Source: Actinomycetales bacterium
GTDB lineage: Bacteria; Actinomycetota; Actinomycetes; Actinomycetales; Cellulomonadaceae
Assembly (NCBI GenBank): GCA_012514835.1
Contig: JAAYZM010000367.1
Coordinates: 1 to 8,951, forward strand
Reading direction: 5' to 3'
Length of the DNA stretch: 8,951 bases
The position numbers were made by a program, and so were the translations under genes. Positions 1 through 7,253 of this stretch are shown here, one piece after another (the first letter of the stretch is position 1; each line of letters begins with the position of its first letter). Under the pieces are notes generated by a model that saw only the letters and a list, made by a program, of their open reading frames with translations, searched no databases and was not told the DNA's origin.

Positions 1-3
1 CAC

Positions 4-387
4 GTGGCACGCGTGAAGCGGGCGGTCAACGCCCAGAAGAAGCGTCGTTCAACCCTCGAGCGGGCCTCCGGCTACCGCGGTCAGCGTTCGCGCCTGTACC
101 GCAAGGCCAAGGAGCAGGTCACGCACTCGATGGTCTACTCCTACCGCGACCGCAAGGCGCGCAAGGGTGACTTCCGCAAGCTGTGGATCCAGCGCATCAA
201 CGCCGCGGCGCGCGCCGAGGGCCTGACGTACAACCGGTTCATCCAGGGCCTCAAGGCCGCCGAGGTGGCCGTGGACCGTCGCGTCCTCGCCGACCTCGCG
301 GTCAACGACCCCGCCGCGTTCAACGCGCTCGTCGCCGTGGCCAAGGCCGCGCTGCCGGCGGACGTCAACGCGCCGGTCTCGGCCTGA
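4..387 (+). CDS. rplT: 50S ribosomal protein L20
   Basis: Ribosomal protein L20 (bL20) binds 23S rRNA directly and is needed early in assembly of the large ribosomal subunit. The 127-residue product is highly basic at its N-terminus and shows the family hallmarks: MARVKRAV at residues 1-8, GYRGQRSRLYR at about 23-33, a long helical basic stretch, and KGDFRKLWIQRINAAAR followed by GLTYNRFIQGLK. Length is close to the usual 118-130. The GTG at position 4 is chosen because it gives the conserved MARVKR start; only three bases lie upstream, so the ribosome binding site is outside the window. In bacteria this gene normally ends the infC-rpmI-rplT operon, so those two genes are expected just to the left. 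The short alanine-rich tail after residue 110 is typical of actinobacterial L20. Identification is secure. Confidence 0.98.
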   Translation: MARVKRAVNAQKKRRSTLERASGYRGQRSRLYRKAKEQVTHSMVYSYRDRKARKGDFRKLWIQRINAAARAEGLTYNRFIQGLKAAEVAVDRRVLADLAVNDPAAFNALVAVAKAALPADVNAPVSA

Positions 388-410
388 GCCTGACGGCTTC
401 GAACGCCCGG

Positions 411-1241
<831 letters not shown>

Positions 1242-1254
1242 GCGACCCGGCGGG

Positions 1255-1267
1255 CAGAATCAGTACC
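1255..1267 (+). promoter_or_regulatory. Possible leaderless promoter -10 box for thpR
   Basis: CAGAAT at 1255-1260 matches the actinobacterial -10 consensus TANNNT except for the first base. It ends 7 nt before the GTG at 1268, the spacing expected when transcription starts at the first base of the start codon. There is no convincing Shine-Dalgarno sequence before this GTG, which fits leaderless translation. No clear -35 box lies 16-19 nt upstream. This is an inference from spacing alone. Confidence 0.35.
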
Positions 1268-1870
1268 GTGCGTCTCTTCGCCGCGGTCCGCCCGCCCGCC
1301 GCAGCCCTCGACCACCTCGAGGGTGCCCTCGCGAGCGTCGGCTGGCCGGGCACGGGGCCATCGGCTCCCGGAGCCGTGCGCTGGACCGCTCGCGAGAACT
1401 GGCACGTCACCCTCGCGTTCTACGGCGAGGTGCCGGACGGCGCGGCCGAGGAGCTCGCCGCGGCGCTGAGCGAGACCGTCGAGATGCATGCCGTGCCCAC
1501 GGTGACCCTGCGCGGCGCCGGCGTCTTCGCGGGGCGGACGCTGTGGGTCGGCACGGGCGGCGACACCGAGGGGCTCGTCGCGCTGTGCCACGGCGCGCGG
1601 GAGGCGGGCCGCGACGTGCTCGGTCGCGCGGAGGAGCGTGAACGGGTGCGCCCCCACCTCACGGTCGGCAGGCAGGTCCCGGTCCCCGGGGGGCGCCGTC
1701 GTCGGACCTCTCGTGGCGAGGCGGAAGGCCTCGCCCACGCCCTCGCCGTGTACTCGGGTCCCGCGTGGGACGCCGCAGAAGTGCTCCTCGTGAGCTCCCA
1801 ACCCGGGCGGGGGGCCGGGGGAGGCCCGCTCTACGAGGACCACGCGAGCTTCCCCGTGGGGCCCTACTAG
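1268..1870 (+). CDS. thpR: RNA 2',3'-cyclic phosphodiesterase (2'-5' RNA ligase, 2H family)
   Basis: Member of the 2H phosphoesterase superfamily. ThpR/LigT proteins hydrolyse 2',3'-cyclic phosphate ends to 2'-phosphomonoesters and were first known for joining tRNA halves through 2'-5' linkages in vitro. The 200-residue product starts MRLFAAVRPP, typical of the family, and carries both catalytic signatures: HVT at H46-T48 within ENWHVTLAFYGEV, and HLT at H130-T132 within RPHLTVGR. Length matches the usual 180-200. The GTG at 1268 is chosen because it places the conserved RLFAAV strand at the N-terminus, 26 bp after the methyltransferase stop. A loop rich in Arg and Gly (about 138-150) and a Gly-rich patch near residue 185 are lineage-type insertions. 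It sits between RNA-modification and tRNA-charging genes, which fits a role in RNA end repair, but the physiological substrate is not known. Confidence 0.9.
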   Translation: MRLFAAVRPPAAALDHLEGALASVGWPGTGPSAPGAVRWTARENWHVTLAFYGEVPDGAAEELAAALSETVEMHAVPTVTLRGAGVFAGRTLWVGTGGDTEGLVALCHGAREAGRDVLGRAEERERVRPHLTVGRQVPVPGGRRRRTSRGEAEGLAHALAVYSGPAWDAAEVLLVSSQPGRGAGGGPLYEDHASFPVGPY

Positions 1871-1873
1871 ACT
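1868..1873 (+). promoter_or_regulatory. Candidate -10 box of a pheST promoter
   Basis: TAGACT is a very good match to the actinobacterial housekeeping -10 consensus (TANNNT, often TAGACT or TAGGCT). It overlaps the thpR stop codon TAG (1868-1870). A start near 1880 would give a leader of about 50 nt before pheS. No TTGACA-like -35 box is seen at 16-19 nt spacing, so activity would depend on a strong -10. Inferred from sequence only. Confidence 0.42.
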
Positions 1874-1885
1874 CCATCGCTGGTG

Positions 1886-1906
1886 GCACGCGCCGATCGG
1901 CCGTGC
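1886..1906 (+). other. Small hairpin in the pheS leader
   Basis: GCACG (1886-1890) pairs with CGTGC (1902-1906), and GCC (1892-1894) pairs with GGC (1899-1901) across a GATC loop, leaving one bulged C. No T-run follows, so it is not a standard terminator. No Phe codons or leader peptide like the E. coli pheM attenuator and no T-box core are visible in this 60-bp gap. It may be incidental in such GC-rich DNA. Confidence 0.3.
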
Positions 1907-1930
1907 TCTGCAAAGCCCCGGAAGGCTCGG

Positions 1931-2983
1931 ATGTCCGCCACACCAGATCTGCCTCTGTCCCCGCTCGACGAGACCGCGGTCCACGCCGCGCGCGACGCCG
2001 CCGTCGCCGCGTTCGGGGCCGCGCGCGACCTCGACGAGCTCAAGGTCGCCCGCCTCGCGCACACGGGCGACAAGTCCCCGCTCGCGCTCGCGAACCGGGA
2101 GATCGGCCAGATCGAGCCCGCCCAGCGCGGCCTCGCGGGCCGCACGGTGGGTCAGGCACGGGCCGCCGTCGTCGCCGCGCTCGAGGCGCGGACGGTCGAG
2201 CTCGAGGCCGAGCGCGACGCCCGCATGCTCGACACGGAGGCCGTCGACGTCACGCTCCAGGTGCAGCGCGGCCAGCGCGGCGCGCGTCACCCCCTCGAGC
2301 TGATCTCCGAGCAGGTCGCGGACGTGTTCGTCGCGATGGGCTGGGAGATCGCGGAGGGTCCCGAGGTCGAGGCCGAGTGGTTCAACTTCGACGCCCTGAA
2401 CTTCGGGCCGGACCACCCCGCGCGCCAGATGCAGGACACGTTCTTCGTCGAGGGCGACGCGGGCCTCGTGATGCGCACGCACACGTCGCCCGTCCAGGCG
2501 CGCACGCTCCTCGAGCGCGACCTGCCCGTGTACATCGCGTGCCCGGGCAAGGTGTTCCGCACGGACGCGCTCGACGCGACGCACACGCCCGTGTTCCACC
2601 AGGTCGAGGGCCTCGCGGTCGACAAGGGCCTCACGATGGCCCACCTCAAGGGCACGCTCGACTACTTCGCGCGCGCGATGTTCGGCCCCGAGGCCCGGAC
2701 CCGCTTGCGGCCCAGCTTCTTCCCGTTCACCGAGCCGAGCGCCGAGATGGACCTGTGGTTCCCGCAGAAGAAGGGCGGGCCCGGCTGGATCGAGTGGGGC
2801 GGCTGCGGCATGGTCAACCCGAACGTGCTGCGCGCGTGCGGGATCGACCCGGACGAGTACACGGGTTTCGCGTTCGGCATGGGCCTCGAGCGCACACTGA
2901 TGCTGCGCCACGGCATCGCGGACATGCACGACATCGTCGAGGGCGACGCCCGCTTCTCGCTGCAGTTCCAGGGAGTGATCTGA
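1931..2983 (+). CDS. pheS: Phenylalanine--tRNA ligase alpha subunit
   Basis: Catalytic subunit of the (alpha-beta)2 phenylalanyl-tRNA synthetase, which charges tRNA-Phe in the cytoplasm. The 350-residue protein has an N-terminal helical, coiled-coil tRNA-contacting region (about 1-100), then the class II aminoacyl-tRNA synthetase core. Motif 1 starts near H120 (HPLELISEQVADVF), motif 2 lies around V208-Q225 (VFRTDALDATHTPVFHQ) and motif 3 is FGMGLERTLM (F315-M324, with R321). A314, before FGMG, aligns with the Ala of the E. coli Phe pocket (A294), so normal Phe specificity is expected. ATG 1931 is chosen because GGAAGG lies 5 nt upstream; an in-frame GTG at 1883 would add 16 basic residues without family support. 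The pheT start follows one base after the stop, so the subunits are almost certainly translated in a coupled way. Confidence 0.98.
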   Translation: MSATPDLPLSPLDETAVHAARDAAVAAFGAARDLDELKVARLAHTGDKSPLALANREIGQIEPAQRGLAGRTVGQARAAVVAALEARTVELEAERDARMLDTEAVDVTLQVQRGQRGARHPLELISEQVADVFVAMGWEIAEGPEVEAEWFNFDALNFGPDHPARQMQDTFFVEGDAGLVMRTHTSPVQARTLLERDLPVYIACPGKVFRTDALDATHTPVFHQVEGLAVDKGLTMAHLKGTLDYFARAMFGPEARTRLRPSFFPFTEPSAEMDLWFPQKKGGPGWIEWGGCGMVNPNVLRACGIDPDEYTGFAFGMGLERTLMLRHGIADMHDIVEGDARFSLQFQGVI

Positions 2984-2984
2984 C

Positions 2985-5528
2985 ATGCCTCGCGTCCCCA
3001 TGGACTGGCTCGGCGACCACGTCGAGCTGCCCGCGGACCTCACGGTCGCCCAGCTCGCGGAGGACCTCGTGCGCGTCGGCATCGAGGACGAGGAGATCCA
3101 CGGCGCCGCCGTCACGGGTCCCCTCGTGGTCGGTCGCGTGCTCGAGATTGTCGACGAGCCGCAGAAGAACGGCAAGACGATCCGGTGGTGCCAGGTGGAC
3201 GTCGGGGCGCACAACGCCGACGACGGCGCCCCCCGGGGGATCGTGTGCGGCGCGCACAACTTCGCCGTGGGCGACCTCGTGGTCGTGGCCCTGCCTGGGA
3301 CCGTCCTGCCCGGGCCGTTCGAGATCACGGCCCGCAAGACGTACGGCCACGTGTCCGACGGCATGATCTGCTCGGTCCGCGAGCTCGGGATCGGCGAGGA
3401 CCACGCGGGGATCCTCGTGCTGTCCACGCTGGGCCTCGAGGCCGAGCCCGGCGCGGACGCGAAGGCGCTCCTCGGCGTCGGTGACGCCGTGCTCGAGGTC
3501 AACATCACCCCGGACCGTGGCTACTGCTTCTCGATGCGCGGGCTCGCGCGCGAGTACGCGCTCTCGACGGGTGCGGCGTTCACTGACCGGGGGCTCCCGC
3601 GCTCCGAGGCGGACACCCGTCCCGCCGGGGGCGGCTTCGGAGTCGAGCTCGAGGACGCCTCACCGATCGAGGGCAACGCCGGGTGCGACCGCTTCGTGGC
3701 CCAGGTGGTGCGCGGCGTGGATGCGTCTGCGGCCTCGCCCGCGTGGCTGCGCCGCCGCCTCGAGCAGGCCGGGATGCGGGCCATCTCGCTCGCCGTGGAC
3801 GTCACCAACTACGTCATGCTCGACCTGGGTCAGCCGCTGCACGCGTACGACCTCGCGACGCTCTCGGCCCCGATCGTGGTGCGCCGTGCACGCCCGGGGG
3901 AGAAGCTCGTGACGCTCGACGACGTCGAGCGCAGCCTCGACCCCGAGGACCTGCTCATCACGGACGGCGCCGGGGGGCGCGCCGAGCGCGTGCTGGGCCT
4001 CGCGGGGGTCATGGGTGGCGCCGAGACCGAGGTGTCCTCGACCACCACGGACGTGCTCCTCGAGGGCGCGCACTTCGACCCCGTCTCGATCGCGCGCACG
4101 TCGCGGCGTCACAAGCTCTCGAGCGAGGCGTCCAAGCGGTTCGAGCGCGGTGCGGACCCGCGTCTGCAGCGCGTCGCCGTGCAGCGTGCCGCCGAGATGC
4201 TCGTCGAGCTCGGTGGCGGCACGATCGACGAGTCGGTCACGGACGTCGACGAGACGCGCCCCGCTGCTCCGGTCCGCTTCGACCTCGCCCACCCGGCCCG
4301 CCTCGTGGGTGTGCCGTACACGCCCGAGCAGGTGATCGAGACCCTCGAGTCCCTCGGCGCCGAGGTGTCCGCCCCGGACGCCGACGGCCTCGTGGACGTC
4401 ACCGCGCCGTCGTGGCGCCCCGACCTGACGTCGGGCGTGGACCTCGTCGAGGAGGTGGCCCGGCTGCGTGGCTACGAGCAGATCGACTCGCTCGTGCCCA
4501 CCGCGCCCGCGGGCCGCGGCCTCACGCTCGCGCAGCGCGCGAGACGGCGCATCGCGACGGCGCTCACCGAGGACGGCTTCGTCGAGGTGCTGAGCTACCC
4601 GTTCGTCTCGCCGTCGGCGCACGACGCCCTGGAGCTGCCCGACGACGACGCGCGCCGGCGCGCCGTGCGCCTCGCGAACCCGCTCGCGGACACGCACCCG
4701 GAGCTGCGCACCAACCTGCTCGTCACGCTGCTCGAGACGGCGCGCCGCAACGTGGGCCGTGGCCTGGGCGATCTCGCCCTGTTCGAGACGGGCCTCGTGA
4801 CGCGCCCCGCGGCGGGCGCGCCCGCGGCGCCGCGCCTCCCGCTCGGGGAGCTGCCGAGCGACACGGACCTCGCGGCCCTGCACGCCGCCGTCCCCGCGCA
4901 GCCGCGTCGCCTCGCGGGAGTCCTCGTGGGGCACCGTGAGCCCGCCGGGTGGGCCGGACCGGGGCGCGCCGTGGACCACACGGACGCGATCGGGGCCGTG
5001 CTGCGCGTCGCGAACGCGCTCGGCGTCGAGGTCGAGGTCGCCGCGGACGAGCACGCCCCGTGGCACCCCGGTCGCTGCGCGCGCATCTCGCTCGCGGACG
5101 GCACCCTCGTAGGTCACGCGGGCGAGCTGCACCCCCGCGTGCTGCCCGGCCTCGAGCTGCCCGCGCGGACGTGCGCGTTCGAGATCGACGTCGACGTCCT
5201 GCTCGCCGCCGTGCCCGCGGACGCGCTCCAGGCCGTCCCCGTCTCGTCGTTCCCGCTCGCGAAGGAAGACTTCGCGTTCATCGTCGACGCCACGGTGACT
5301 GCGGCGTCCTTGCGGGGCGCCGTGGCCGAGGCCGCGGGCGAGCTCGCCGAGGACGTGCGCGAGTTCGACGTCTTCACCGGTCCCCAGGTGGGAGAGGGCA
5401 AGAAGTCGATCGCCCTCGCGGTGCGCTTGCGCGCGGCGGACCGCACCCTGACGGCCGAGGAGGTCGGCGAGGTGCGCGCCCGGATCGTCGCGGCGGCGAG
5501 CGAGCGGCTCGGGGCGGTGCTGCGCTGA
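2985..5528 (+). CDS. pheT: Phenylalanine--tRNA ligase beta subunit
   Basis: Non-catalytic, editing and tRNA-binding subunit of phenylalanyl-tRNA synthetase; it hydrolyses mischarged Tyr-tRNA-Phe. The 847-residue product is slightly longer than the usual 790-830. Domains in order: an OB-fold tRNA-binding domain (about 48-160, starting VVGRVLEIV), the B3/B4 editing domain (about 236-420, with DVTNYVMLDLGQPLHAYD at 272-289 and GVMGGAETEVSSTTTDVLLEGAHF), the B5 domain (about 430-500), a degenerate class II core, and a C-terminal FDX-ACB anticodon-binding domain starting about S754 (SSFPLAKEDFAFIVD, ending near KKSIALAVRL and LTAEEV). ATG 2985 lies one base after the pheS stop, and GGGAG inside the end of pheS (2971-2975) serves as ribosome binding site with 9-nt spacing. 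In many related genomes pheT precedes argC; here a GNAT gene follows instead. Confidence 0.98.
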   Translation: MPRVPMDWLGDHVELPADLTVAQLAEDLVRVGIEDEEIHGAAVTGPLVVGRVLEIVDEPQKNGKTIRWCQVDVGAHNADDGAPRGIVCGAHNFAVGDLVVVALPGTVLPGPFEITARKTYGHVSDGMICSVRELGIGEDHAGILVLSTLGLEAEPGADAKALLGVGDAVLEVNITPDRGYCFSMRGLAREYALSTGAAFTDRGLPRSEADTRPAGGGFGVELEDASPIEGNAGCDRFVAQVVRGVDASAASPAWLRRRLEQAGMRAISLAVDVTNYVMLDLGQPLHAYDLATLSAPIVVRRARPGEKLVTLDDVERSLDPEDLLITDGAGGRAERVLGLAGVMGGAETEVSSTTTDVLLEGAHFDPVSIARTSRRHKLSSEASKRFERGADPRLQRVAVQRAAEMLVELGGGTIDESVTDVDETRPAAPVRFDLAHPARLVGVPYTPEQVIETLESLGAEVSAPDADGLVDVTAPSWRPDLTSGVDLVEEVARLRGYEQIDSLVPTAPAGRGLTLAQRARRRIATALTEDGFVEVLSYPFVSPSAHDALELPDDDARRRAVRLANPLADTHPELRTNLLVTLLETARRNVGRGLGDLALFETGLVTRPAAGAPAAPRLPLGELPSDTDLAALHAAVPAQPRRLAGVLVGHREPAGWAGPGRAVDHTDAIGAVLRVANALGVEVEVAADEHAPWHPGRCARISLADGTLVGHAGELHPRVLPGLELPARTCAFEIDVDVLLAAVPADALQAVPVSSFPLAKEDFAFIVDATVTAASLRGAVAEAAGELAEDVREFDVFTGPQVGEGKKSIALAVRLRAADRTLTAEEVGEVRARIVAAASERLGAVLR

Positions 5529-5542
5529 GCGGCGACGTCCGC

Positions 5543-6028
5543 GTGCGTCCCGTCGTCGGCGCGGACCTCGAGCTGCTCGCCGCGCTCAACGACGCGGCCG
5601 TGCCGAACGTGAACGCGCTCGGCCTCGACGGCCTCGCACCGCTCGTGGAGCGCAGCGAGCTCGCGCTCACGGTCGAGGACTGCGGGGTGCCGGCCGCCCT
5701 CCTCGTGGCGTTCGCGCCCGGAGCGGACTACGCGAGCGAGAACTACGCGTGGTTCTCGGTCCACCAGCCGCCGTCGCTGTACGTCGACCGGATCGTGGTG
5801 GGCGAGGCGCTGCGGGGCAGGGGGATCGGGGCCGCGCTCTACGAGTCCGTCTTCGACCACGCCACCGGTCTGGGACTCGGCCTCGTCACGTGCGAGGTCA
5901 ACCTCGACCCGCCCAACCCGCGCTCGCTGGCCTTCCACGAGCGGCTCGGCTTCACGCAGGTCGGCACGCAGCGCACCACGGGCGGCACGGTCGAGGTGGC
6001 CCTCCTGGCCCGCGCCACGTCCACCTGA
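5543..6028 (+). CDS. GNAT-family N-acetyltransferase (COG3818-like)
   Basis: Predicted acetyl-CoA-dependent acetyltransferase of about 161 residues, the normal size of a single GNAT domain. The acetyl-CoA pyrophosphate-binding motif is clear: YVDRIVVGEALRGRGIGAALY, with R91-G92-R93-G94-I95-G96. It is followed by a beta-strand with TCEVNLDPPNPRS and the C-terminal FHERLGFTQVG. The combination LNDAAVPNVN near the start, YASENYAWFS in the middle and EVNLDPPNP resembles the uncharacterised COG3818 group. GTG 5543 is the first start codon available after the pheT stop (14 bp earlier) and gives the typical MRPVVGADLELLAALN opening; no strong ribosome binding site is seen, so it is probably translated by read-through from pheT. 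The acetylated substrate, small molecule or protein N-terminus, cannot be told. No known functional link to PheRS. Confidence 0.88.
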   Translation: MRPVVGADLELLAALNDAAVPNVNALGLDGLAPLVERSELALTVEDCGVPAALLVAFAPGADYASENYAWFSVHQPPSLYVDRIVVGEALRGRGIGAALYESVFDHATGLGLGLVTCEVNLDPPNPRSLAFHERLGFTQVGTQRTTGGTVEVALLARATST

Positions 6029-6029
6029 C

Positions 6030-6090
6030 GCGAGCACAGCTTGCGGTGAGTTGTGCGCGCACAACGCACCGCAAGGAACGCTGTGCGCGC
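6030..6090. repeat. Compound palindrome between convergent genes
   Basis: An inner 36-bp inverted repeat (6040-6075) pairs at 17 of 18 positions and contains the perfect 16-bp palindrome GTTGTGCGCGCACAAC (6050-6065). It is enclosed by outer arms: 6030-6040 pair with 6080-6090, with one mismatch and a short bulge (6075-6079) on one side. It sits between the stops of the GNAT gene and the qor-like gene, which converge, so as RNA from either strand it would fold into a long hairpin and could act as a bidirectional terminator. There is no T-run on either side. A REP-like interspersed repeat is an equally good reading. Confidence 0.8.
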
Positions 6091-6104
6091 ATAACGCACC
6101 GCAA
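6051..6104. repeat. Two 24-bp direct repeats, 30-bp period
   Basis: Bases 6051-6074 and 6081-6104 match at 22 of 24 positions, differing at 6051/6081 (T/C) and 6062/6092 (C/T). Both contain GTGCGCGCA followed by AACGCACCGCAA. The first copy is also the right half of the long palindrome, so the element TTGCGGTGCGTTGTGCGC occurs three times here, once inverted with one change. Confidence 0.85.
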
Positions 6105-6125
6105 CGTTGGCTCCGGAGTGGCGGG

Positions 6126-7112
6126 TCAGGGGAGCAGGAGGAGCTTGCCTGTTGATGCGCGCGACTCGAGGGACCGGTGGGCGTCCCCTGCCTCGGCGAG
6201 GGGGTAGCGCGCGGAGATCTCGACGTGCAGGTCCCCGCTCGCGAGGAGCCCGAAGAGCTCGGAGGTCCGCTCGAGCAGCGCCGCGCGGGGCGTGACGTAG
6301 TCCCACACGGACGGCCGGGTGAGGTAGAGCGAACCGCCCCGGTTGAGGCGCTGCGGGTCCACGGGAGGGACCTGGCCGGACGCCCCGCCGAAGAGTGCGA
6401 GCCCGCCGCGGCGGCGCAAGGACGCGAGCGACGCGTCGAAGGTCGCCCGGCCCACGCCGTCGAACACCGTGTGCACGCCCTCGCCGCCCGTGAGGCCGTG
6501 CACGACGGCGGGAAGCTGCGCGGTGAGGTCCTCGAGCTGGTCGTAGCGGATCACGTCGTCGGCCCCGGCGTCGCGCGAGAGCGCGGCCTTCTCCTCGCTC
6601 GAGACCGTCGTGATGACGCGCGCCCCGCGCCCCCTCGCGAGCTGTGTCAGGAGCAGCCCCACGCCACCGGCGCCCGCGTGGATCAGCACGTCCTGCCCCG
6701 CGGAGACGGGGAACACGCCGGTCGCGAGGGCGTGCGCCGTGAGGCCCTGCAGCATCACGGCCGCGGCGAGGTCGGTCCCGACGCCGTCCGGCACGGGGAC
6801 CAGCTGCGCGGCCTCGACGAGCGCGTGGCTCGCGTAGGACCCGTCGCTCCCGCCCGCCCACGCGACGCGAGCGCCCACCTCGACCTCCGTGACGTCAGGG
6901 CCGACGGCGGTCACGACGCCAGCCCCTTCGACGCCGAGGACGCGGGGGTAGTCCACGGGGTAGACGCCCTCGCGGTGGTAGACGTCGATGAAGTTCACGC
7001 CCGCCGCCTCGACGGCCACGAGCGCCTGGCCCGGCCCGGGGGACGGGGTGGGCAGCTCGTCGAGGGAGAGGGTCTCGGGTCCGCCGGGAGCCAGGGCACG
7101 GATCGCTCGCAT
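6126..7112 (-). CDS. qor: Quinone oxidoreductase, zinc-independent MDR family
   Basis: NADPH-dependent quinone reductase-type enzyme of the medium-chain dehydrogenase/reductase superfamily, cytoplasmic, 328 residues (E. coli QorA is about the same). The GroES-like N-terminal domain shows VNFIDVYHREGVYP (39-52) and LGVEGAGVV (59-67). The Rossmann domain carries the nucleotide-binding loop HAGAGGVGLLLTQLA (145-159). The C-terminal part has GSLYLTRPS and an SELFGLLASG helix that closely resemble E. coli QorA. The zinc ligands of alcohol dehydrogenases are absent, as expected. The ATG at 7110-7112 begins MRAIRALAPGGPETL, the standard Qor start; a longer in-frame reading beyond it has no family support. 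No clear Shine-Dalgarno sequence precedes it. It is divergent from the sulfurtransferase gene and convergent with the GNAT gene. The true substrate (quinone or enone aldehyde) is not determined. Confidence 0.92.
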   Translation of the reverse strand: MRAIRALAPGGPETLSLDELPTPSPGPGQALVAVEAAGVNFIDVYHREGVYPVDYPRVLGVEGAGVVTAVGPDVTEVEVGARVAWAGGSDGSYASHALVEAAQLVPVPDGVGTDLAAAVMLQGLTAHALATGVFPVSAGQDVLIHAGAGGVGLLLTQLARGRGARVITTVSSEEKAALSRDAGADDVIRYDQLEDLTAQLPAVVHGLTGGEGVHTVFDGVGRATFDASLASLRRRGGLALFGGASGQVPPVDPQRLNRGGSLYLTRPSVWDYVTPRAALLERTSELFGLLASGDLHVEISARYPLAEAGDAHRSLESRASTGKLLLLP

Positions 7113-7168
7113 GGGGGTCGTAACGCCGTCGGACCTGGGGAGATTCCCTCGCGGGGACGGAGCCGTCT

Positions 7169-7186
7169 CACGATGTGCACATCGTG
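7169..7186. promoter_or_regulatory. Perfect 18-bp palindrome, probable operator
   Basis: CACGATGTGCACATCGTG is its own reverse complement over all 18 bases. It lies in the 141-bp space between the divergent qor-like and sulfurtransferase genes. Its right end touches TGGACA (7185-7190), a near match to a -35 box, with TACGGT (7211-7216) as a possible -10 at a rather long 20-nt spacing. A homodimeric repressor or activator bound here could control one or both genes. The regulator is not encoded in this window, and I do not match the site to a named family. Confidence 0.6.
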
Positions 7187-7216
7187 GACAGGTTCGGTCG
7201 GGTGGCGGCGTACGGT
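7185..7216 (+). promoter_or_regulatory. Candidate sulfurtransferase promoter
   Basis: TGGACA (7185-7190) matches the -35 consensus TTGACA at five of six bases, and TACGGT (7211-7216) fits the -10 pattern TANNNT. The 20-nt spacer is longer than the ideal 17-18, which weakens the call. Transcription would start near 7223 and give a leader of about 30 nt containing the strong ribosome binding site GGAGGAG (7242-7248). Confidence 0.35.
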
Positions 7217-7253
7217 GGCGAAGCACCCGAATCGCCCCTACGGAGGAGCCACC

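Noticed and set aside
1883..1930. GTG 1883 as the pheS start
   Set aside because: It adds 16 basic residues not expected in PheS and lacks a ribosome binding site, whereas ATG 1931 has GGAAGG at good spacing. A leaderless start here is not fully excluded, since TAGACT ends 9 nt upstream.
1871..1930. T-box or pheM-like attenuator for pheST
   Set aside because: The gap is too short for a T-box, and I see no Phe-rich leader peptide and no T-run after the hairpin.
1765..3366. 533-codon + strand frame overlapping thpR, pheS and pheT
   Set aside because: It is a shifted reading of the two synthetase genes, dominated by Arg, Pro and Gly.
3660..5132. 490-codon open frame on the - strand inside pheT
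   Set aside because: PheT is intact and well conserved over this stretch; the antisense product is low-complexity and matches no family.
6029..6125. CRISPR array
   Set aside because: There are only two direct copies, the spacer would be about 6 bp, and the unit is part of a long palindrome.
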